Shown: positions 1 to 10,103, counted from the stretch's first letter. The stretch is DNA of 64,000 nt from Thiotrichales bacterium (GCA_016745035.1 JADGDE010000001.1:968507-1032506); one strand, 5' to 3'. The notes: generated from the sequence alone by a model not told the origin. Translations and numbers: made by a program.

Positions 1-6
1 AGTTGA

Positions 7-1089
7 TTATTGTGCTGGCTTTAGGTTTTCAGCTTTTTCTTTTTCTAAGGTTTCTTGTGCCTCGGTGTCTGATTCTAGCAAAATCGCCAACCAACGGGTG
101 TTGTCACTGGTCTCTAAAATCAGTTTTGCGGTCATGGTCAGGGGAATCGATAATAACATGCCAACAGCGCCTAACACCCAGCCCCAAAACAATAAGGACA
201 AAAACACCACCAAGGTGGATAGCCCCAAGGTGCGTCCCATAATCCGTGGCTCTATCATGTTACCAAGGACATTATTCACCAGCACATAACCCATTGCTGT
301 ATAAACCGCAAACCAGCCGCCCAATTGTAAAGAAGCCAATAACACCGCTGGAATCGCCGCTATCAAAGAGCCGATATTGGGCACATAGTTGAGGAAAAAT
401 GCCAACACGCCAAATAACAGCGCATAGTCCACGCCTAAAATCATCAGCCAAAAGGTGATCAGTAAACCTGTGATTAAACTCATCACGGTTTTAATTGCAA
501 TATAGCGTTTTATTTTTTGCACCACATGACTTAATTTTGCCAACGATACATCCGGTTTTTTAAAAATTAAACGCAGTTTGGTTGGAAAACTGGCGGCTTC
601 TAGCAGCATAAAAATCACCAGTAATAAAATTAAAAAGGTATTGGATAGCACGCTGCCGACACTGCCCAAGCCCTTGGCAACTAAATCGATAATGGTTTCG
701 GGGTTAAAATAATTGCCAATCACATTTTCGCTCATATCAATACCATAGCCATGTAAACGCTGATTTAAGGCATTGGTATTATGGGTTAGCCGTGCTTCAT
801 AACTGGGCAAGGCTTGACTAAAGTCTTGCAAACTGGCGCTGACTAAAGAGAAAAAGGTCAGTTGTACCAAAATAATGCAGCTAATGACTAAGCCCAAAGC
901 AATAGCGGTGGGAATATTTTTGTCTTGTAACCACATTAAAGGTGGGGCAAACATAATGGTGAAAAATATGGATAATAAAAATGGGGCAATGATTTCTTCA
1001 GCAGCACGCATTCCCGCAATAATGATCACAAAGGCAGCCAAAGATAATAAAATCCGTAAAGTGGTATTTTGCGCAAGTGTATTTGACAT
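7..1089 (-). CDS. AI-2E family (PerM/YdiK-like) membrane transporter
   Basis: A 360-residue polytopic membrane protein of the AI-2E/UPF0118 exporter family. Hydrophobic segments lie at about residues 10-50 and 60-80, a soluble stretch follows at about 90-150, and a second membrane block covers about 150-330. The motif NYVPNIGS followed by a helix rich in small residues (about 240-265), and the later EPRIMGRTLGLS segment, are typical of the family. Members have been linked to export of autoinducer-2 or to Na+/H+ antiport, so the substrate cannot be predicted here. The ATG at 1089 opens directly on a cytoplasmic N-terminus and the tail is charged. It is apparently a single gene: the next minus-strand gene ends at 1274, with a palindromic repeat between. 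Confidence 0.85.
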   Translation of the reverse strand: MSNTLAQNTTLRILLSLAAFVIIIAGMRAAEEIIAPFLLSIFFTIMFAPPLMWLQDKNIPTAIALGLVISCIILVQLTFFSLVSASLQDFSQALPSYEARLTHNTNALNQRLHGYGIDMSENVIGNYFNPETIIDLVAKGLGSVGSVLSNTFLILLLVIFMLLEAASFPTKLRLIFKKPDVSLAKLSHVVQKIKRYIAIKTVMSLITGLLITFWLMILGVDYALLFGVLAFFLNYVPNIGSLIAAIPAVLLASLQLGGWFAVYTAMGYVLVNNVLGNMIEPRIMGRTLGLSTLVVFLSLLFWGWVLGAVGMLLSIPLTMTAKLILETSDNTRWLAILLESDTEAQETLEKEKAENLKPAQ

Positions 1090-1192
1090 ACTAAGACCTA
1101 GAAAATGGTATCTGGGTGAATAAACCGTATAACCAATAATAATGCTGATTCTTCGTGTATCTTACCTGTCATTATGCCAATAGCAATATTTA

Positions 1193-1256
1193 TTGATGTG
1201 ATGCAAAGGCTTCTTAATGCCCCAAAAGGCAAAAAACTGCCTTTGCGTCACATCAG
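1193..1256. repeat. short MITE-like palindromic element (64 bp)
   Basis: The ends TTGATGTGATGCAAAGG and CCTTTGCGTCACATCAG are inverted copies of each other with two mismatches. This is a short derivative of the CTGATGTTACGCA family found throughout the window. No target duplication is visible. Confidence 0.75.
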
Positions 1257-1273
1257 TTCATAGGCTGCCTTTT

Positions 1274-2419
1274 TTAATCCGTCAGCGGGATTTTTACCTC
1301 ATCCACCGCACTCATTTGACTAATTTCGGTTTCAATATCAATTTGATCGGGGTTTTGGGTGTCTTGCTGTAATAGCTGTTCTATCAAGGTTTGTTGTTCT
1401 AAAATTTGCGTATGACCTTGACCGTCTTGGAGATAGGCTGCCCACGGAATACATTTGGTTAATGGGAACAATTGCCCCTCTGCTGGAGATATATCAATAT
1501 GCAAGCAAGAGATAAACAATAAGCGTTTATTGTCATAAGCCGGGTCTTGACTGATGCTACGAAAACAACGGTCAAATTCGGCTTGAGTGTTGACTTGTGC
1601 TGCGATTAATAAGGGGTTTTTGGCGGTGACAATCCAAGGCATAAAATTGATTAGATTATGTTCCATGTGATTGGAATTTTCGGGCACATAATCAATATCA
1701 CGACGGTATTGGAATAAATCAGCAGCTAAGTTTGTCCCAATAGGCACCGATTGCTCTGGTGCTGACCATTGTGCTTTGAGTTGTTGATAAAATTTAGGCG
1801 CAGCAACAAATAACCTTGAGGTGCTTTGTACGCGGAGTAAATACGGTTGTCCGGCTTCGGTTGCGATCATTTTTTCAAGATTGAGGAACAGACCTTGTTC
1901 ACGGTTATTATCTAATAGCTGATTATCAATGCAGACCGTCGGCTTGCCTTTCTCCCAACCTAAGTGGATGTTTTTACCGGCGAAATGATAGGCTTGTTGA
2001 TACCAATGTAAGACACCGCCAATTTTGCCACAGGTAGTGGTTTTATCGTTATTGCAGGTGTGTGGACGGGTATATTGTCCAAATGCTTGGGTTTCGGGGT
2101 CAAAACCCACATGGCTGGCTTGAATAATCATCAAGTCTTGACCATGATGCGAATGAGGGCCATGCCTGTCGGTAGCGACAATCCCACCGACCCGTCCGTG
2201 ATTAAAAGGGAAAGCCCCAAAATGTTTGGCTATCAGCATAATAGGATAGCCTTGGTTTTCATCAGAGCAAAATGCCCTTGAGGGCATAATATTACCCGCT
2301 TGCATCCCGAAAGCACGGCAAAGGTTATACAAGCGGGGAGCAAACAAACTGTAGCGCATCATTTGATCTAGGCGAAAATCATGCACAATGGATTGAATCG
2401 TTGGGGCAGATGAAAACAT
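1274..2419 (-). CDS. LCIB/C-like beta-type carbonic anhydrase family protein (candidate)
   Basis: This 381-residue protein shows the motif pattern of the limiting-CO2-inducible protein B/C carbonic-anhydrase fold known from green algae, diatoms and some bacteria. Cys51 sits in CSDEN (family pattern CADEVN). A glycine-rich GAFPF...GRVGGI stretch follows at 68-80. His103 sits in SHVG and Cys130 in TTTCGKIGG. By family knowledge Cys51, His103 and Cys130 would be the zinc ligands and Asp53 the catalytic acid. No signal peptide is seen, so it is probably cytoplasmic and may recapture or interconvert CO2 and bicarbonate, which fits the Calvin-cycle genes at 21-28 kb. The C-terminal 200 residues are not recognised. 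The assignment rests on motifs remembered by eye; some LCIB homologues lack measurable activity. Terminator-like palindromic repeats flank it on both sides. Confidence 0.6.
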   Translation of the reverse strand: MFSSAPTIQSIVHDFRLDQMMRYSLFAPRLYNLCRAFGMQAGNIMPSRAFCSDENQGYPIMLIAKHFGAFPFNHGRVGGIVATDRHGPHSHHGQDLMIIQASHVGFDPETQAFGQYTRPHTCNNDKTTTCGKIGGVLHWYQQAYHFAGKNIHLGWEKGKPTVCIDNQLLDNNREQGLFLNLEKMIATEAGQPYLLRVQSTSRLFVAAPKFYQQLKAQWSAPEQSVPIGTNLAADLFQYRRDIDYVPENSNHMEHNLINFMPWIVTAKNPLLIAAQVNTQAEFDRCFRSISQDPAYDNKRLLFISCLHIDISPAEGQLFPLTKCIPWAAYLQDGQGHTQILEQQTLIEQLLQQDTQNPDQIDIETEISQMSAVDEVKIPLTD

Positions 2420-2526
2420 GGGCTTCCTCAGCGTCTATTAAGATAACCAATAATATACTGCAAATAAGGTCTTTTTTCTCGCCGAAATGTGTTTGATAGG
2501 TATCGATTGTTACCCCTGTTCTCAAC

Positions 2527-2657
2527 GGGTGTGATGCACTGAGCCCGTTTTTTCCGTAATAAGGCGCTTTTCCACCTGCCTAGTGGAGCTTAGCCGTGTA
2601 GCAATGGCGGTTTTTTCTGCCCTTAAGGCAGAAAAAGAAGCCTTTGCGTAACACCAG
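2527..2657. repeat. MITE-like palindromic element, reverse orientation
   Basis: This is a full-length family member running from GTGATGCACTGAGCC at the left to GCCTTTGCGTAACACCAG at the right. It is followed by TTATTTAA (2658-2665), the favoured target sequence, which also contains the stop codon of the TonB-dependent receptor gene. The left end is degraded and its exact boundary is uncertain. Confidence 0.7.
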
Positions 2658-2661
2658 TTAT

Positions 2662-4698
2662 TTAAAATTGCCAATGTGTTTGCAAATACCAAGCACGGGG
2701 CACTTCGTATTCACTGCGCCCACTTTGTCCGCCACGAAATTCAGGATGATAAGGGTCGAGTAAATTACGCCCGCCAATACTCAGTTCTAGGTTTTTACTC
2801 ATGTGCCAAGCTAAGCGGAGATCAAGACGGGTGTAGGCGGAGATATTTTGGTTGGGTAATTGACTGTTGTAGTACAACATCAGATCCAAGTCCCAACGGG
2901 GGTTAATATCCCACATCGAGTGCAAGGTGATTTGTTGTTCGGGGTTATTGCCTGCAATCGCTTTGGCAAAGGGGTCAGTGCTGCCTGCTTTGAGTTCTAA
3001 TTGAGTTTTGGTATAGCTGTAGTTAAAACGCAGTTTCCAATTGCGTTTTACTTGCCAGTCACTGGATAATTCTAGCCCGTACACGTCACCATAAAGTTGG
3101 TTATCTAACTGATTAAAGCTGGTGGGTACAGGAAAGGGCTGAAAATGTGTTTGGGTAAAATTACGTAAATTGTCGTAATCATTATAAAATAAAGATAAAT
3201 CAATCAGTAAGCGATTGCTTAAATTAAAACGATAGCCCAGTTCATAGGCTAATAGTTCTTCTGCTACCAGCTCTTTATTGCCTTCTAAAATAAAATTAAA
3301 CACAGGGCTGCTATTATTGACATACAGGTCTTCTTCACTACGGGAAGGGGTGCGTACTGCCCTTGAAATACCTGCCCATAAGCTATGCTTTTTATCCTCA
3401 TCAAAGTGGTAAAGGCTACGCAAAGAGGGTTGGTATTCAAAACCAGAATAATCGTTATATTCAAATTTACTCCCCAAGGTCACGCGCCAGCGTTGAGTGA
3501 GAGCAAACTCACCTTGGATAAAGGCACTGAACAATTTATCTTGTCGCTTGATGGGGGTATAACGAACTTGAGAATCATCTGAGGTCGATTTGCTGGGTAA
3601 ATCATCATAGGTATAACGGAAACCCAAGCCCCATAACAGTTCTGTGCGCCAATCAAAGATTTTTCGATGTTGAAAATCTAAATCAAACGTCCCGCGAAAC
3701 TCATCAAAATAAAAATCTTCCCGCTGCAATTGGGTGTAATAGCCTTGTAAAATATATTCCCCATCTTCAAGGTCACGCTGCCAACGAGATAATAGGTTAA
3801 AACCTTGTACTTCTGAGGGTTTATCAATGGTGATAATATTACTGCTGGTGGGTAAGGTTAAAGTTTCGAGGTTATTTTCCGTGCCGGTGTAGACATTGCC
3901 TTGTAATTGAAATTGTTCGCCAATCTCATTTTGCCAATCTGCTCGAAAGCCGCCTTGTAACATCTGCCAATCATTGTCTTGTGTTGTCCCGGATTTATCA
4001 AAAAACCCCCCATGTTCATAATATTTGGCATAAATACGATAATGCCCGTTATCAACAAGCTTACCGCCGTGGCGAACGCTGGCAATGATTTTTTCTTCGC
4101 CATTACCCAGTGTCAACTGTGCCTTATTGTTTTGCGTATCGGCAGCTGATTTGGTGATGATATTAATAATGCCATTGACCGCGTTAGCTCCCCAAAGGGA
4201 AGCACCAGGACCGCGTACCACTTCAATGCGATCAATGTCATCCATCATTAAGTCTTGCAGATCCCATTGCACTTCGGAGCGCAACGCGCTATACACCGTG
4301 CGCCCATCAATCATTACCAGCAATTTACTGGCGTTTTCTTCATTGAGACCACGGGTGCTGATGGCCCAGCGATAAGGGCTAATGCGCGCCACTTGTAAAC
4401 CAGGAATGAGGCGTAAAGCCTCGGCTAAACGTGTGATGCCAGCTCTATGAATCTCTTCACCTTTAAGCACATAAGCTGCGGCATCGGTGTCTACTAAAGC
4501 GCGTAATTTGCGTGCGGATAAACCCGCTTTAGGGTTGAAGGTTTCCACTTCGCTCAACTCTTCAGGACTGAGTTGTTTGAGCATTTCTAAAATTTCACGC
4601 CGTTGGTTATCAGCTTCGATTTTGTCCACTTCTACGGCAAACAAGCTGGTGGTCAACCACAATAAAAGTAGAGAGCAATGGCTTAAAAGCGTTTTCAT
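2662..4698 (-). CDS. TonB-dependent outer-membrane receptor
   Basis: A 678-residue outer-membrane receptor with an N-terminal signal peptide (hydrophobic to about residue 21). The plug domain covers about 80-185, with the signatures IDRIEVVRGPGASLWG and NAVNGIINIITK. A 22-strand-type barrel follows and ends in the terminal aromatic residue expected for BAM-dependent insertion (...THWQF). It imports or senses a substrate that cannot be named; the plug resembles the colicin-I/vitamin-B12-type receptors. The start lies 5 nt after the stop of the YfiR gene, so the two form an operon. They diverge from a hybrid histidine kinase. YfiR, receptor and membrane kinase together form a recurring set in proteobacteria that suggests a sensory rather than purely nutritional role. 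Confidence 0.88.
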   Translation of the reverse strand: MKTLLSHCSLLLLWLTTSLFAVEVDKIEADNQRREILEMLKQLSPEELSEVETFNPKAGLSARKLRALVDTDAAAYVLKGEEIHRAGITRLAEALRLIPGLQVARISPYRWAISTRGLNEENASKLLVMIDGRTVYSALRSEVQWDLQDLMMDDIDRIEVVRGPGASLWGANAVNGIINIITKSAADTQNNKAQLTLGNGEEKIIASVRHGGKLVDNGHYRIYAKYYEHGGFFDKSGTTQDNDWQMLQGGFRADWQNEIGEQFQLQGNVYTGTENNLETLTLPTSSNIITIDKPSEVQGFNLLSRWQRDLEDGEYILQGYYTQLQREDFYFDEFRGTFDLDFQHRKIFDWRTELLWGLGFRYTYDDLPSKSTSDDSQVRYTPIKRQDKLFSAFIQGEFALTQRWRVTLGSKFEYNDYSGFEYQPSLRSLYHFDEDKKHSLWAGISRAVRTPSRSEEDLYVNNSSPVFNFILEGNKELVAEELLAYELGYRFNLSNRLLIDLSLFYNDYDNLRNFTQTHFQPFPVPTSFNQLDNQLYGDVYGLELSSDWQVKRNWKLRFNYSYTKTQLELKAGSTDPFAKAIAGNNPEQQITLHSMWDINPRWDLDLMLYYNSQLPNQNISAYTRLDLRLAWHMSKNLELSIGGRNLLDPYHPEFRGGQSGRSEYEVPRAWYLQTHWQF

Positions 4699-4703
4699 CA
4701 GTG

Positions 4704-5285
4704 CTACTCCTCATCAATAATAGTGGCAATGCGCAATAAATTGGCGCTCATTTGCAAGCTTGCATTTTTTACCACTGAATGAGCTATATAAAACCGAATT
4801 TTATTATTTTTTTTATAAAACTCGATCATGCCACCTTGGTGTTGAGCAAAGTCTTTTATTTCGCTGACCGTTAAAATCGGTCTGCCAAACAGATAATCGA
4901 GGATATGAGGAATGTTTTCCGTTTCGGATTTCCCGATAAATAACATTTGGCAATGATCGCTATCTTGAATCTCATTCAGGCGTTGTACTTGAATCGGGTG
5001 TCCTTTGTGTTGTTCATTTTCAACCACAAGATCCAACTCAGCATTGACCGGATCCTCGCCTAATAAACACAGGTTGAAAGGGGCATCACTACTGGTAAAG
5101 GCATAGACAGGCCATGCAGTAAAACGACTAAAATTATAAAGATACACGGCCTTAACTTGATGCTCACTGATGCGCTCATATTGTTGTGCGTTGGTGCTCA
5201 GACTCAAAGTACACAAACAGACAGCCCAAAACCAAAACCTTTGTATTCGTTTGCGACATTGCTTGGTTAGCGTTTGTTTTTTCAT
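4704..5285 (-). CDS. YfiR family (DUF4154) periplasmic protein
   Basis: A 193-residue exported protein with a basic N-terminus and signal peptide (about residues 15-34, ending near TNA). The DUF4154/YfiR core follows, beginning with HQVKAVYLYNFSRFTAWP, a highly typical family start, and including LCLLGEDP and a final SANLLRIA. In Pseudomonas YfiR is a periplasmic repressor of a membrane diguanylate cyclase. Here the partner is more likely the adjacent membrane histidine kinase, which is divergently transcribed 105 bp away. It is followed directly by the TonB-dependent receptor, so the two are probably co-expressed. The kinase partnership is inferred from gene order only. Confidence 0.82.
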   Translation of the reverse strand: MKKQTLTKQCRKRIQRFWFWAVCLCTLSLSTNAQQYERISEHQVKAVYLYNFSRFTAWPVYAFTSSDAPFNLCLLGEDPVNAELDLVVENEQHKGHPIQVQRLNEIQDSDHCQMLFIGKSETENIPHILDYLFGRPILTVSEIKDFAQHQGGMIEFYKKNNKIRFYIAHSVVKNASLQMSANLLRIATIIDEE

Positions 5286-5390
5286 GCTAAATCTTCTTTA
5301 AAAAAAGGGGGGGATACCCATGCGCAATATTATCTATTCCAGTATACTTGAGAAATGATTATTTTTCTTTGGCTATTTTTCTAAGAGGGG

Positions 5391-7883
5391 GTGTTTAACT
5401 TGTTGTTTAATTTTAAGAAACTTCCAATTAGAAATAAATTACGTTTAATTATTTTAGCCACCAGTACCGCTGTTTTATTGCTGGCTTCTAGCAGTTTTAT
5501 TCTGCATGACGCTTACATTTTACAGCGTGATTTACTCAATGAAGTCAAAATATTAGCTGATTTGACCGGACGCAACAGTGTCGCCGGCTTACTTTTTGAT
5601 GATGCCCGCACCACACAAGAAAATATTGTCGCGCTCAGTGCCAATCCACATATTGAATTTGCTTATATTATTGATGGCAAGGGCGATCTATTTACCCATT
5701 ACCAGCGTGATGCTGAACATCTATGGCAACAAGGGCAGCATTTGCGGGATTTTTTACCTCAAGGAACCCGCTTAAATAGTGAGGGAGAAATCAAGGGGAA
5801 ATTACATCACTTTTCTTGGTACAGTCTTGATGTGTTTCATCCCATTTATATTGATAAAGATTTTGTTGGCACGGTGTATATTCGTTCTGATATGAATGCC
5901 CTCTATGCCCGTTTAGGCAATGTCGTCAGCATTTTTCTGCTTATTTTATTATTTTCCTTACTCTTAGCATTTTGGTTAGCATCACGCCTGCAACGTTTAA
6001 TTACGCAGCCAGTATTCTCTTTACTGGCAACCATGCAACAGGTTTCAGAACAAAAACAATACCATTTTCATGCAGAAAAACTCAGTGAAGATGAACTCGG
6101 TTTACTTGCGGATGGCTTTAACCGCATGTTAGAAAAAATCCGCGAGCGTGATGAGGAATTGAGTAGTTATCACAACCATTTAGAAGAAAAGGTGGTGCAG
6201 CGTACGCAAGAATTGACCGATAAAACTAAAGAATTGGAAATTGCCCGAGATCAAGCCATGGCAGCGAATAAAGCTAAAAGCGTGTTTTTAGCCAATATGA
6301 GCCACGAATTACGCACGCCGTTAAATGGCATTTTAGGCTATACACAAATTTTGCAATACAGTGAAGATTTCCCCGACAGCGAACGCGAAGGCTTGGACGT
6401 GATTTATCGCAGCGGTGAATATTTATTGACTTTAATCAATGATATTTTGGATTTATCCAAAGTCGAGGCGGGGCGAATAGAATTATTACCAGAAAGTTGT
6501 GCGCTACCTGGTTTTATTCAAGAATTGGTGGAAGTGTTTAAAATTCGTGCCCAACAAAAAGGCATTCAATTTCATTACCAAACCAGCGCCTTGCCTGCAT
6601 GGATAGAAATTGACCCCAAGCGTTTACGACAAATTTTAATGAATTTATTAGGCAATGCGATTAAATTTACCGATGAAGGCGAAGTCCTGTTCAAAGTGAG
6701 CTTTAATGCATCTGTGCTATATGTCGAGGTCAATGATTCAGGGATTGGCATTCCAGAGCAAGATTTGGAAACGATTTTTCAACCCTTTAAGCAATCGGGT
6801 GATATTTTACATAAAGCAGAAGGCACAGGCTTGGGCTTGAGCATTAGTAAAAATTTAATTGATATGATGCAAGGTGACATTAAGGTCAACAGCGTCTTAG
6901 ACCAAGGCAGCTGTTTTTCCCTTAAGTTACCAGTAAGTGTCAGCCATCATCATGACGAGGCATTAAACTCACCTGTTTCTAAGCCGGTGATTAGTGCTTA
7001 TCAGCTTAAGGCTGATGCGCCTGATTTTATCCATAAACGTGCTAGTTATCGCATCATGGTGGTCGATGATAAAACGGAAAATCGTCAAGTTTTGCTAAGT
7101 TTATTACAGCCACTTGGCTTTGATTTGAAAGGCTTAGAACACGGTAAAGCGGCCGTGACCGAGGCAGAAGATTGGCAACCGGATTTGGTATTTATGGATT
7201 TGATGATGCCGGTGATGGACGGCTTTAGTGCCACCAAAGCGCTAAAACAACGCTTTCCAAAATTACCCGTGATTGCCATTTCTGCCAGTGTTTATGGTGA
7301 ACACCGTGAAGATGCATTCAAAGCCGGTTGTGATGATTTTGTAAAAAAACCGTTTCAATTAGAAGAAATCTTTGTTTGTATTGAAAAATATTTAGCTTTG
7401 ACATGGCTGTATCGGGGGAATGATAACACCGCTTCCAAGCAAAGCCTACCCATCCCAAATCAAAATGATTTGTTTCAATTAGCCACACTCAATACTCATG
7501 GGGATGTGGTTGGTTTAATTGATTATTTACAATATATGGAAGCACAACACATTGACTTAAAACCGTTTTGCCAGCAAGTCATGGGGTTAGCGAAACAATT
7601 CGATGAACAAGCGATTGAAAAACTACTCAATGAATACCAAGGACAAAACCACAGCCCCCCTAAATCTGAGCCTGAAAAACCACCACTACCATCTGTCATG
7701 GCATTAGAACAGCTACAACAATTGAGCTTACAAGGTGACATTGCCGCCATATTAGACTATGCCGATGACTTAGAACAACAAGACCCAACATTAAGTGATT
7801 TTGCCCAGCAAGTACGCCGTTTAGCTAAAGCTTTTGATGAGTCTGGTTTAGAAAAATTAGCAAACAATTACTTGGAAAATTGA
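5391..7883 (+). CDS. membrane hybrid histidine kinase (HAMP-HisKA-HATPase-REC)
   Basis: 830 residues with a GTG start preceded by AGAGGGG. The order is: membrane helix about 17-38; periplasmic sensor domain (CHASE8-like length) to about 175; second helix about 176-197; HAMP about 198-250; coiled coil; HisKA with phospho-accepting His305 in SHELRTP; HATPase_c with [16 protein letters not shown] and [10 protein letters not shown]; and a receiver domain of about 553-670 with Asp603 in [11 protein letters not shown]. The tail holds two similar helical repeats of about 45 residues (about 690-735 and 770-815, each with LAK.FDE...L..Y). These resemble neither an HPt nor an output domain that I recognise. 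It probably receives periplasmic input via YfiR and passes phosphate to the next kinase or to an unlinked regulator. It overlaps the downstream kinase start (TTGA). Confidence 0.9.
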   Translation: MFNLLFNFKKLPIRNKLRLIILATSTAVLLLASSSFILHDAYILQRDLLNEVKILADLTGRNSVAGLLFDDARTTQENIVALSANPHIEFAYIIDGKGDLFTHYQRDAEHLWQQGQHLRDFLPQGTRLNSEGEIKGKLHHFSWYSLDVFHPIYIDKDFVGTVYIRSDMNALYARLGNVVSIFLLILLFSLLLAFWLASRLQRLITQPVFSLLATMQQVSEQKQYHFHAEKLSEDELGLLADGFNRMLEKIRERDEELSSYHNHLEEKVVQRTQELTDKTKELEIARDQAMAANKAKSVFLANMSHELRTPLNGILGYTQILQYSEDFPDSEREGLDVIYRSGEYLLTLINDILDLSKVEAGRIELLPESCALPGFIQELVEVFKIRAQQKGIQFHYQTSALPAWIEIDPKRLRQILMNLLGNAIKFTDEGEVLFKVSFNASVLYVEVNDSGIGIPEQDLETIFQPFKQSGDILHKAEGTGLGLSISKNLIDMMQGDIKVNSVLDQGSCFSLKLPVSVSHHHDEALNSPVSKPVISAYQLKADAPDFIHKRASYRIMVVDDKTENRQVLLSLLQPLGFDLKGLEHGKAAVTEAEDWQPDLVFMDLMMPVMDGFSATKALKQRFPKLPVIAISASVYGEHREDAFKAGCDDFVKKPFQLEEIFVCIEKYLALTWLYRGNDNTASKQSLPIPNQNDLFQLATLNTHGDVVGLIDYLQYMEAQHIDLKPFCQQVMGLAKQFDEQAIEKLLNEYQGQNHSPPKSEPEKPPLPSVMALEQLQQLSLQGDIAAILDYADDLEQQDPTLSDFAQQVRRLAKAFDESGLEKLANNYLEN

Positions 7884-9091
7884 GCGACCATAACGTGCAA
7901 AAAACCGTATTAGCCATAGATGATAACCCCATCAACTTAGACGTATTATTTCAATTATTACAGCAAGCTGGCTATAAAGTGCTGGTTGCCAGAGATGGGG
8001 AGCGCGGCTTAAAAAAATTAGACTACGCTGCCATCGACCTGATTTTACTCGATGTGATGATGCCGGTGATGGACGGCTTTGAAGTCTGTGCCCGTCTCAA
8101 AGCAAAGCCACAATACCAAGATATTCCGGTGATATTTATGACGGCTTTGAGTGATTCGGTGGAAAAAGTCAAAGGCTTTGAATTGGGCGCGGCAGATTAC
8201 ATCACCAAACCTTTCGACAAAGATGAAACACTGGCGCGGATTAAAACCCATATTCATTTGTATCACCTCAAGCAATGCCTCAATGAAAAAAATCAGGCGT
8301 TAGAGGAAAAAAATCAAAGTCTGGAAAACATGATGCAGGCACTCAACAAAGCCAAGCAAGCGGCAGAAGAGGCCAACCAACTCAAAAGCCGTTTTCTTGC
8401 CAATATGAGCCACGAATTACGCACGCCGATGAATGCGATCATCGGTTATAGCGAAATGCTCAAAGAAGACGCTGAGGAAGAAGAGACAAATAACGAATTG
8501 ACTGATGATTTAAGCCGCATTAACGCGTCTGGTAAACACTTATTGGCACTGATTAATGATGTCTTAGATTATTCTAAAATTGAAGCGGGCAAGATGGAAT
8601 TGTACCGACAACGCTTTCCAATCGATACCATGCTCAAAGAAGTGGTCGCCACCACACAAGCTTTGATTGATAAAAACCATAACCAATTTAGCTTGGAAAT
8701 AGCCGCTGATTTGGGAGAAATGTATGCCGATGAGACCAAATTACGACAAATTATCATCAACCTGATTAGCAATGCCAGTAAATTTGCCCAAGACAAAGTC
8801 ATTGTGTGCAAGGCAAAGTTAATAGAAATTGAACAACAGACATGGGTGCAATTTAGCGTCAAAGATTTTGGTGTCGGCATGAGTGAAGCTCAACAAACAA
8901 AACTATTTCAAGCCTTTAGCCAAACCGATGCTTCTATCGCCAGTCAATACGGCGGCACAGGGCTAGGGCTAAATATCTCCAAACGCTATACCGAAATGAT
9001 GCAAGGGCAAATACAAGTTAAGAGCAAACTGGGAGAGGGAAGCTGTTTTTATGTGCAAATACCTAAAGAACCCAATACAAATACGAATTAA
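7880..9091 (+). CDS. soluble hybrid histidine kinase (REC-HisKA-HATPase)
   Basis: 403 residues beginning at TTG (7880), which overlaps the TGA of the previous gene, so the two are translationally coupled. A receiver domain comes first (about 8-125, Asp58 in [11 protein letters not shown]). A coiled coil rich in Glu/Lys/Gln follows (about 130-168). Then come HisKA with His178 in [10 protein letters not shown] and HATPase_c with NLISNASKF and [12 protein letters not shown]. There is no membrane segment. The N-terminal receiver is probably phosphorylated by the upstream kinase. The last 106 bp of the gene and its stop codon are repeated at 15976-16081, bounding the accessory island that starts immediately downstream. 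Confidence 0.9.
   Translation: MSDHNVQKTVLAIDDNPINLDVLFQLLQQAGYKVLVARDGERGLKKLDYAAIDLILLDVMMPVMDGFEVCARLKAKPQYQDIPVIFMTALSDSVEKVKGFELGAADYITKPFDKDETLARIKTHIHLYHLKQCLNEKNQALEEKNQSLENMMQALNKAKQAAEEANQLKSRFLANMSHELRTPMNAIIGYSEMLKEDAEEEETNNELTDDLSRINASGKHLLALINDVLDYSKIEAGKMELYRQRFPIDTMLKEVVATTQALIDKNHNQFSLEIAADLGEMYADETKLRQIIINLISNASKFAQDKVIVCKAKLIEIEQQTWVQFSVKDFGVGMSEAQQTKLFQAFSQTDASIASQYGGTGLGLNISKRYTEMMQGQIQVKSKLGEGSCFYVQIPKEPNTNTN
8986..9091 (+). repeat. left 106-bp direct repeat (3' end of kinase gene)
   Basis: It runs from CTATACCGAAATGATG to the TAA stop and matches 15976-16081 over 106 bp with four mismatches and no gap. The similarity continues into 9092-9152 against 16221-16282 at a lower level. 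This copy is the functional gene end; the other is a detached fragment. Confidence 0.93.
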
Positions 9092-9577
9092 CTGATGTGA
9101 TGCAAAGGTTCAAGCAGGTGGATGGTCATCCTAAGGGTGATAAAAATGGGTGTCTCGCATTGGAATGAAAATTTTATAGACACCTATTATTTAAGTGGAT
9201 GTCCGGTTTCTTTGTCCGGTTTCTTTGATGTCCGGTTTCTTTATCAATATGTAGATGATAATGGGACGGTTGTTTTCACCGATAAGCCACAATAGCTAAT
9301 TCCTTGTCATAGGCTGTCGTAATAGAAATCTGCGGTGATATTTAATTTCTTTTATGACCATACCACGCTCTTTCCCCCGTCATTTTTCAGACTTCGAACC
9401 GGAACTAGATACCGAATGAAATAGTTTACTAAATTACTCTATTATTTATGGGTGTCCAGTTTCGGTTTTCCAGTTTCGGTTTCTGTAATTTTGTTGTATA
9501 TAATTCTCTATTAAGATAATCTAGGCAAACTATAAATTTACGGGTTAGTGTGAGAGGCTGTCTCCTTTTTACCTGAC
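9092..9577. other. gene-poor region rich in degenerate repeats
   Basis: This holds a half MITE (9092-9152), three near-tandem copies of TGTCCGGTTTCTT (9199-9241) and a further degenerate copy at about 9441-9482. It also contains a short in-frame relic, YQYVDDNGTVVFTDKPQ followed by a stop (9242-9295), which resembles the start of a DUF4124 domain. No intact gene is visible. Confidence 0.7.
9242..9295 (+). pseudogene. DUF4124-like gene remnant
   Basis: In frame it reads YQYVDDNGTVVFTDKPQ-stop, the typical first strand-turn-strand of DUF4124 periplasmic proteins (Y.Y.D.NG.V.FTD.P). No start codon or signal peptide lies upstream in frame; instead the sequence runs into TGTCCGGTTTCTT repeats. 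It is probably debris. Confidence 0.4.
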
Positions 9578-9613
9578 ATGATGAAACAGAGGCAAAGTAT
9601 CTGGATACAAAAT

Positions 9614-10018
9614 ATGAAAAAAACACTCGATATATCTTTTATTTTTGGTTTATTGGCTGCGGGTACGGTTGGAGCAGCGTCTATTGTAGAAGTAGATGTG
9701 GATAGTGGAGCAGAAGTTAAATCATTTGACCAAAGCAAACTAAAACATGTGGAAACAGAGGGAAAAAATCCCCTTCCAACCGCAGACATCCTCAAGGCAG
9801 AAAGTGCGGATAATCGAGCAGAAGTTAAATCATTTGACCAGAACAAACTGAATCATGTAGAAACTCGGGAAAAAACCCTTCTTCCAACTGTAGATACCCT
9901 CAGCACGGAAAATGTGGACAGTCGAGCAGAAGTTAAATCATTTGACCAAAGCAAACTAAAGCATGTGGAAACAGAGGAAAAAAATCCTCTTCCAACCGCT
10001 AATATAGAAATCAAATGA
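9614..10018 (+). CDS. small exported protein with three 36-residue repeats
   Basis: Unrecognised. From the ATG at 9614 the protein (134 residues) starts with a plausible signal peptide, MKKTLDIS then a hydrophobic core ending VGAAS. An in-frame ATG at 9578 would add 12 residues before the signal and is less likely. The mature part is three copies of a unit with a 108-bp DNA period (GAAGTTAA at 9713, 9821 and 9929). The core protein motif is AEVKSFDQ.KL.HVET, then a LPT stretch; the third copy is cut short. The units are hydrophilic and charged, with no cysteine. The near-identical DNA of the copies suggests recent duplication. It lies alone between repeat-rich stretches, and whether it belongs to the neighbouring metabolic genes is unknown. 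Confidence 0.55.
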   Translation: MKKTLDISFIFGLLAAGTVGAASIVEVDVDSGAEVKSFDQSKLKHVETEGKNPLPTADILKAESADNRAEVKSFDQNKLNHVETREKTLLPTVDTLSTENVDSRAEVKSFDQSKLKHVETEEKNPLPTANIEIK

Positions 10019-10103
10019 TATAGAAATCAGATGCCCACTAAAATTTTAAGATAAACTAAACAAAGATAATTCAGTGGCTGCCCTTAGTCCTCTTTATTTA
10101 GTC

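Noticed and set aside
9354..9419. 21-codon frame (MTIPRSFPRHFSDFEPELD...)
   Set aside because: Too short, with no ribosome site and surrounded by degenerate repeats.
9713..9960. Three direct 108-bp repeats as a CRISPR array
   Set aside because: The unit is coding, in frame throughout, and has no short repeat/unique spacer pattern.
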